Assembly: GCA_902537665.1 (NCBI GenBank)
Contig: CACBCE010000003.1
Location: forward strand, 58,630 to 122,629
Length of the DNA: 64,000 bases
Direction of reading: 5' to 3'
Source of the DNA: an uncultured Pelagibacteraceae bacterium
GTDB taxonomy: Bacteria; Pseudomonadota; Alphaproteobacteria; Pelagibacterales; Pelagibacteraceae
Shown here in pieces: positions 61,960 through 64,000 of this stretch. The notes under the pieces were generated by a model, which searched no databases, was not told the origin of the DNA, and was given only the letters and a program-made list of their open reading frames with translations. Made by a program: the position numbers and the translations under genes. Each line of letters starts with the position of its first letter. Positions within the stretch are counted from its first letter, which is position 1.

Positions 61960-62895
61960 ATGAACAAACTAACAAAAGTAGGTTTAACTGCTTTAGCTAC
62001 TTCACTTGTTGCAACAGCGTCTTATGCTGGTGAGTTGAGTGTTTCAGGTAGCGCGTCGTTAACTTATACTGGCCTAGATACTAACGCGGACACAAATCCG
62101 TGGGCAATGGGTGACAGTGTTAAGTTTAACGGAGGTGGTGACCTAGATAATGGTATGACTGTATCAGTCTACTATGAATTAGATGGTGGTACTTATGATG
62201 ACTACAATCTAAAATTAGGTATGGGTGATATGGGTACATTGTCATTCTCAGGTGCTTCATCAAGTGGAAGCGGAGTAGACTCTGTTAAAGATATCGTGCC
62301 AAAAGCTTATACACCAGTATACGAAGCTGCTGACGAGGCAGGTGGTGCTGCTGACAATGGTTTACTTGATACATCAGGTAACACTCAAACTGGTCAGTGG
62401 GGATATGATGTAAGTGCAATGGGATTTGACTTCTCTGTATCTTACAACTCAGTTCCAGGTACTTCTGCAAAATCTGAAACAGGTTATTCAGTTTCTTACA
62501 GTGGTTTAATGGATGGTTTAACTCTAGTTTACGGTTTCTTTGATGATGGTGATATAGCTGAAAATGATACTGTTGGTGCTAAATACACTATGGGTAACAT
62601 CACAGCTGCGATCCAGTCAACCAACGTAGACTACGAAGCAACTGCTTCAACAGACCAAGACGCTATACATTACGGTGTATCTATGGCGATCAACGATGAT
62701 CTAACTGTATCAGCAGGTAGACAAGAAGTTGAGTTAGATGGTAAAGCTGAAGATGAAGTTAACTCAGGTATACAAGCATCGTATACTATGGGTTCAATCT
62801 CATACACAGTTGCTATGAACAAAGTTGAAAGTGCTGGTGGAGTTGCAGATAAAGACGCGGAAGCTTCAATTTTCGTAGCTTCATTTGCATTCTAA
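61960..62895 (+). CDS. Porin (Rhodobacter-type Gram-negative porin)
   Basis: ORF 311 aa; signal peptide, AGELSVSGSASLTYTG, repeated beta-strand pattern, terminal F; AGGAG-like SD (aaaaaggagtaaatttatg). Confidence 0.92.
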   Translation: MNKLTKVGLTALATSLVATASYAGELSVSGSASLTYTGLDTNADTNPWAMGDSVKFNGGGDLDNGMTVSVYYELDGGTYDDYNLKLGMGDMGTLSFSGASSSGSGVDSVKDIVPKAYTPVYEAADEAGGAADNGLLDTSGNTQTGQWGYDVSAMGFDFSVSYNSVPGTSAKSETGYSVSYSGLMDGLTLVYGFFDDGDIAENDTVGAKYTMGNITAAIQSTNVDYEATASTDQDAIHYGVSMAINDDLTVSAGRQEVELDGKAEDEVNSGIQASYTMGSISYTVAMNKVESAGGVADKDAEASIFVASFAF

Positions 62896-62918
62896 TCATT
62901 ACTTTAATTGATTTAAAG

Positions 62919-62946
62919 AAGGCCCCTTTTAGGGGCCTTTTTTTTT
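62919..62946 (+). terminator. Rho-independent terminator after the porin gene
   Basis: AAGGCCCCT-TTT-AGGGGCCTT followed by a T run. Confidence 0.93.
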
Positions 62947-63484
62947 ATGTGAAGTAAGAAATTCCTGCGAAACCAAATGGTTTAATTAAATAAAATTTTT
63001 TTATATTTTTATTGTTAATCCCGCCTAATGCTACATCTTTCATAGATGATAACTTTCTTAGACTTAAATATCTAAATATTCCCAATTGATTATTTCTTTT
63101 TTTCTTAAAAATAGGAGATAAAAAAATCTTACCAACACCTTGTCTTTCTTTAATTTTGATTTCCTTTAAATTATGTGCAGAACCTATAATTTCAAAGTTT
63201 TTTTTATTGGGAAATGATTTGATAATTAATTCTTTATATCCAGAAGAAATATATAAACCATCAGCACTAATTTTGTGAGCTAATTTAATGTCATTCCTCA
63301 CATAAAGTTTTTTTTGATATTTTTTGCAGAAATTTCGTAATTTTTTTAAGTCTTTTAATTGAGTTTCTTTATTTTTATTTCTCCAAATTAAAGATATATT
63401 TTTATCTAAATTAATTAGATGAGAATAATCAAACTTATCTATAAAATAATATTGTTTTAAATTTTTAAGATGCATCATACACAA
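62945..63484 (-). CDS. ThiE/TenI-like thiamine-phosphate synthase family protein (divergent)
   Basis: ORF 179 aa; SADGLYI, EIIGSAHNLKEI...GVGKIFLSPIFKKKRNNQLG, ALGGINNKNIKKF; true start may be the Met at 63475. Confidence 0.75.
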   Translation of the reverse strand: MCMMHLKNLKQYYFIDKFDYSHLINLDKNISLIWRNKNKETQLKDLKKLRNFCKKYQKKLYVRNDIKLAHKISADGLYISSGYKELIIKSFPNKKNFEIIGSAHNLKEIKIKERQGVGKIFLSPIFKKKRNNQLGIFRYLSLRKLSSMKDVALGGINNKNIKKFYLIKPFGFAGISYFT

Positions 63485-64000
63485 AGTAATTTAATTGAAA
63501 TAAACGAAAAAATTAAGAATAAAATTAACGATCTCTCTTTATCTGGATATAATCCTAAAGTTATCGCGGTATCAAAAACTTTTTCAGAAGAGGATATAAT
63601 GCCATTAATTAAATATGGTCATTGTGACTTTGGAGAAAATAAAGTTCAGGAAGCACAAAAAAAATGGCCAAAACTAAAAGAACTAAATAAAGATTTGAAG
63701 TTACATATGCTTGGCAGGTTACAAACTAACAAAGTAAAAAATGCAGTTGAAATCTTTGATTACATCCATTCTTTGGATAGTTTAAAGCTTGCCAATAAGA
63801 TTTCAGACGAAATACATAAAAAATCCAAAAAAATAAAAATTTTTATTCAAATTAATTTAGGGGGTGAAAAGCAAAAAAATGGAATAGAGCCATCTGATTT
63901 AGAGGAGTTTTACAATAATTGTAAAAAATTAAAATTAGACATAATCGGAACTATGTGTATTCCTCCAGAGAGCCAGGATCCAAAACATTTTTTTAAAGAT
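63470..64000 (+). CDS. YggS/PROSC-family PLP-binding protein (3' truncated by window edge)
   Basis: Own translation from ATG 63470: MHHTQSNLIEINEKIKNKI...PKVIAVSKTFSEEDI...FGENKVQEAQKKWP...HMLGRLQTNKVKNAVEIFDYIHSLDSLKLANKI...INLGGEKQKNGI. Confidence 0.93.
   Translation, partial: MHHTQSNLIEINEKIKNKINDLSLSGYNPKVIAVSKTFSEEDIMPLIKYGHCDFGENKVQEAQKKWPKLKELNKDLKLHMLGRLQTNKVKNAVEIFDYIHSLDSLKLANKISDEIHKKSKKIKIFIQINLGGEKQKNGIEPSDLEEFYNNCKKLKLDIIGTMCIPPESQDPKHFFKD

Noticed and set aside
1-64000. CRISPR arrays, prophage, transposons, restriction-modification or toxin-antitoxin systems
   Set aside because: No regularly spaced repeats, integrase/transposase or defence-family motifs were seen in the ORFs or gaps.

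Overview
AT-rich, very compact alphaproteobacterial chromosome segment. Gene content and style (ActP/DUF4212 acetate module, Rhodobacter-type porin, tiny intergenic gaps) look like SAR11/Pelagibacterales; this taxonomy is inference. The window is almost entirely core housekeeping genes: argG, hemCD, hemE-hemH-hemJ, tsaD, acs, purH, ftsK-lolA, hisBHAFE, hslVU, secB, dnaQ-coaE-aroE-maf, rho, mnmE-mnmG-rsmG-parAB, holA-lptE-leuS, a major porin, and one tRNA-Gly. I see no CRISPR array, prophage, transposase or defence island. Best leads: (1) two small genes missing from the ORF track, a 45-aa ArfA-like ribosome-rescue candidate (5708-5845, -) and a DUF2256 protein (9928-10059, -), both locked into operons by 1-8 nt overlaps; (2) two different photolyase-family proteins within 8 kb, one a 'short' form that lacks the N-terminal antenna domain; (3) a probable oriC at 47470-47751 between the PPSR-family gene and hemE, plus a near-perfect parS inside rsmG (54930-54945); (4) an ABM-family protein with the Asn6/Trp67/His77 triad of IsdG-type heme oxygenases; (5) a sigma32-like promoter whose start site would fall almost on the hslV ATG; (6) a polybasic N-terminal tail on acetyl-CoA synthetase; (7) an FkbM methyltransferase between hisH and hisA; (8) repeated TTAA/TTAG sharing of convergent stop codons. 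All calls are from reading the sequence; no database search was run.
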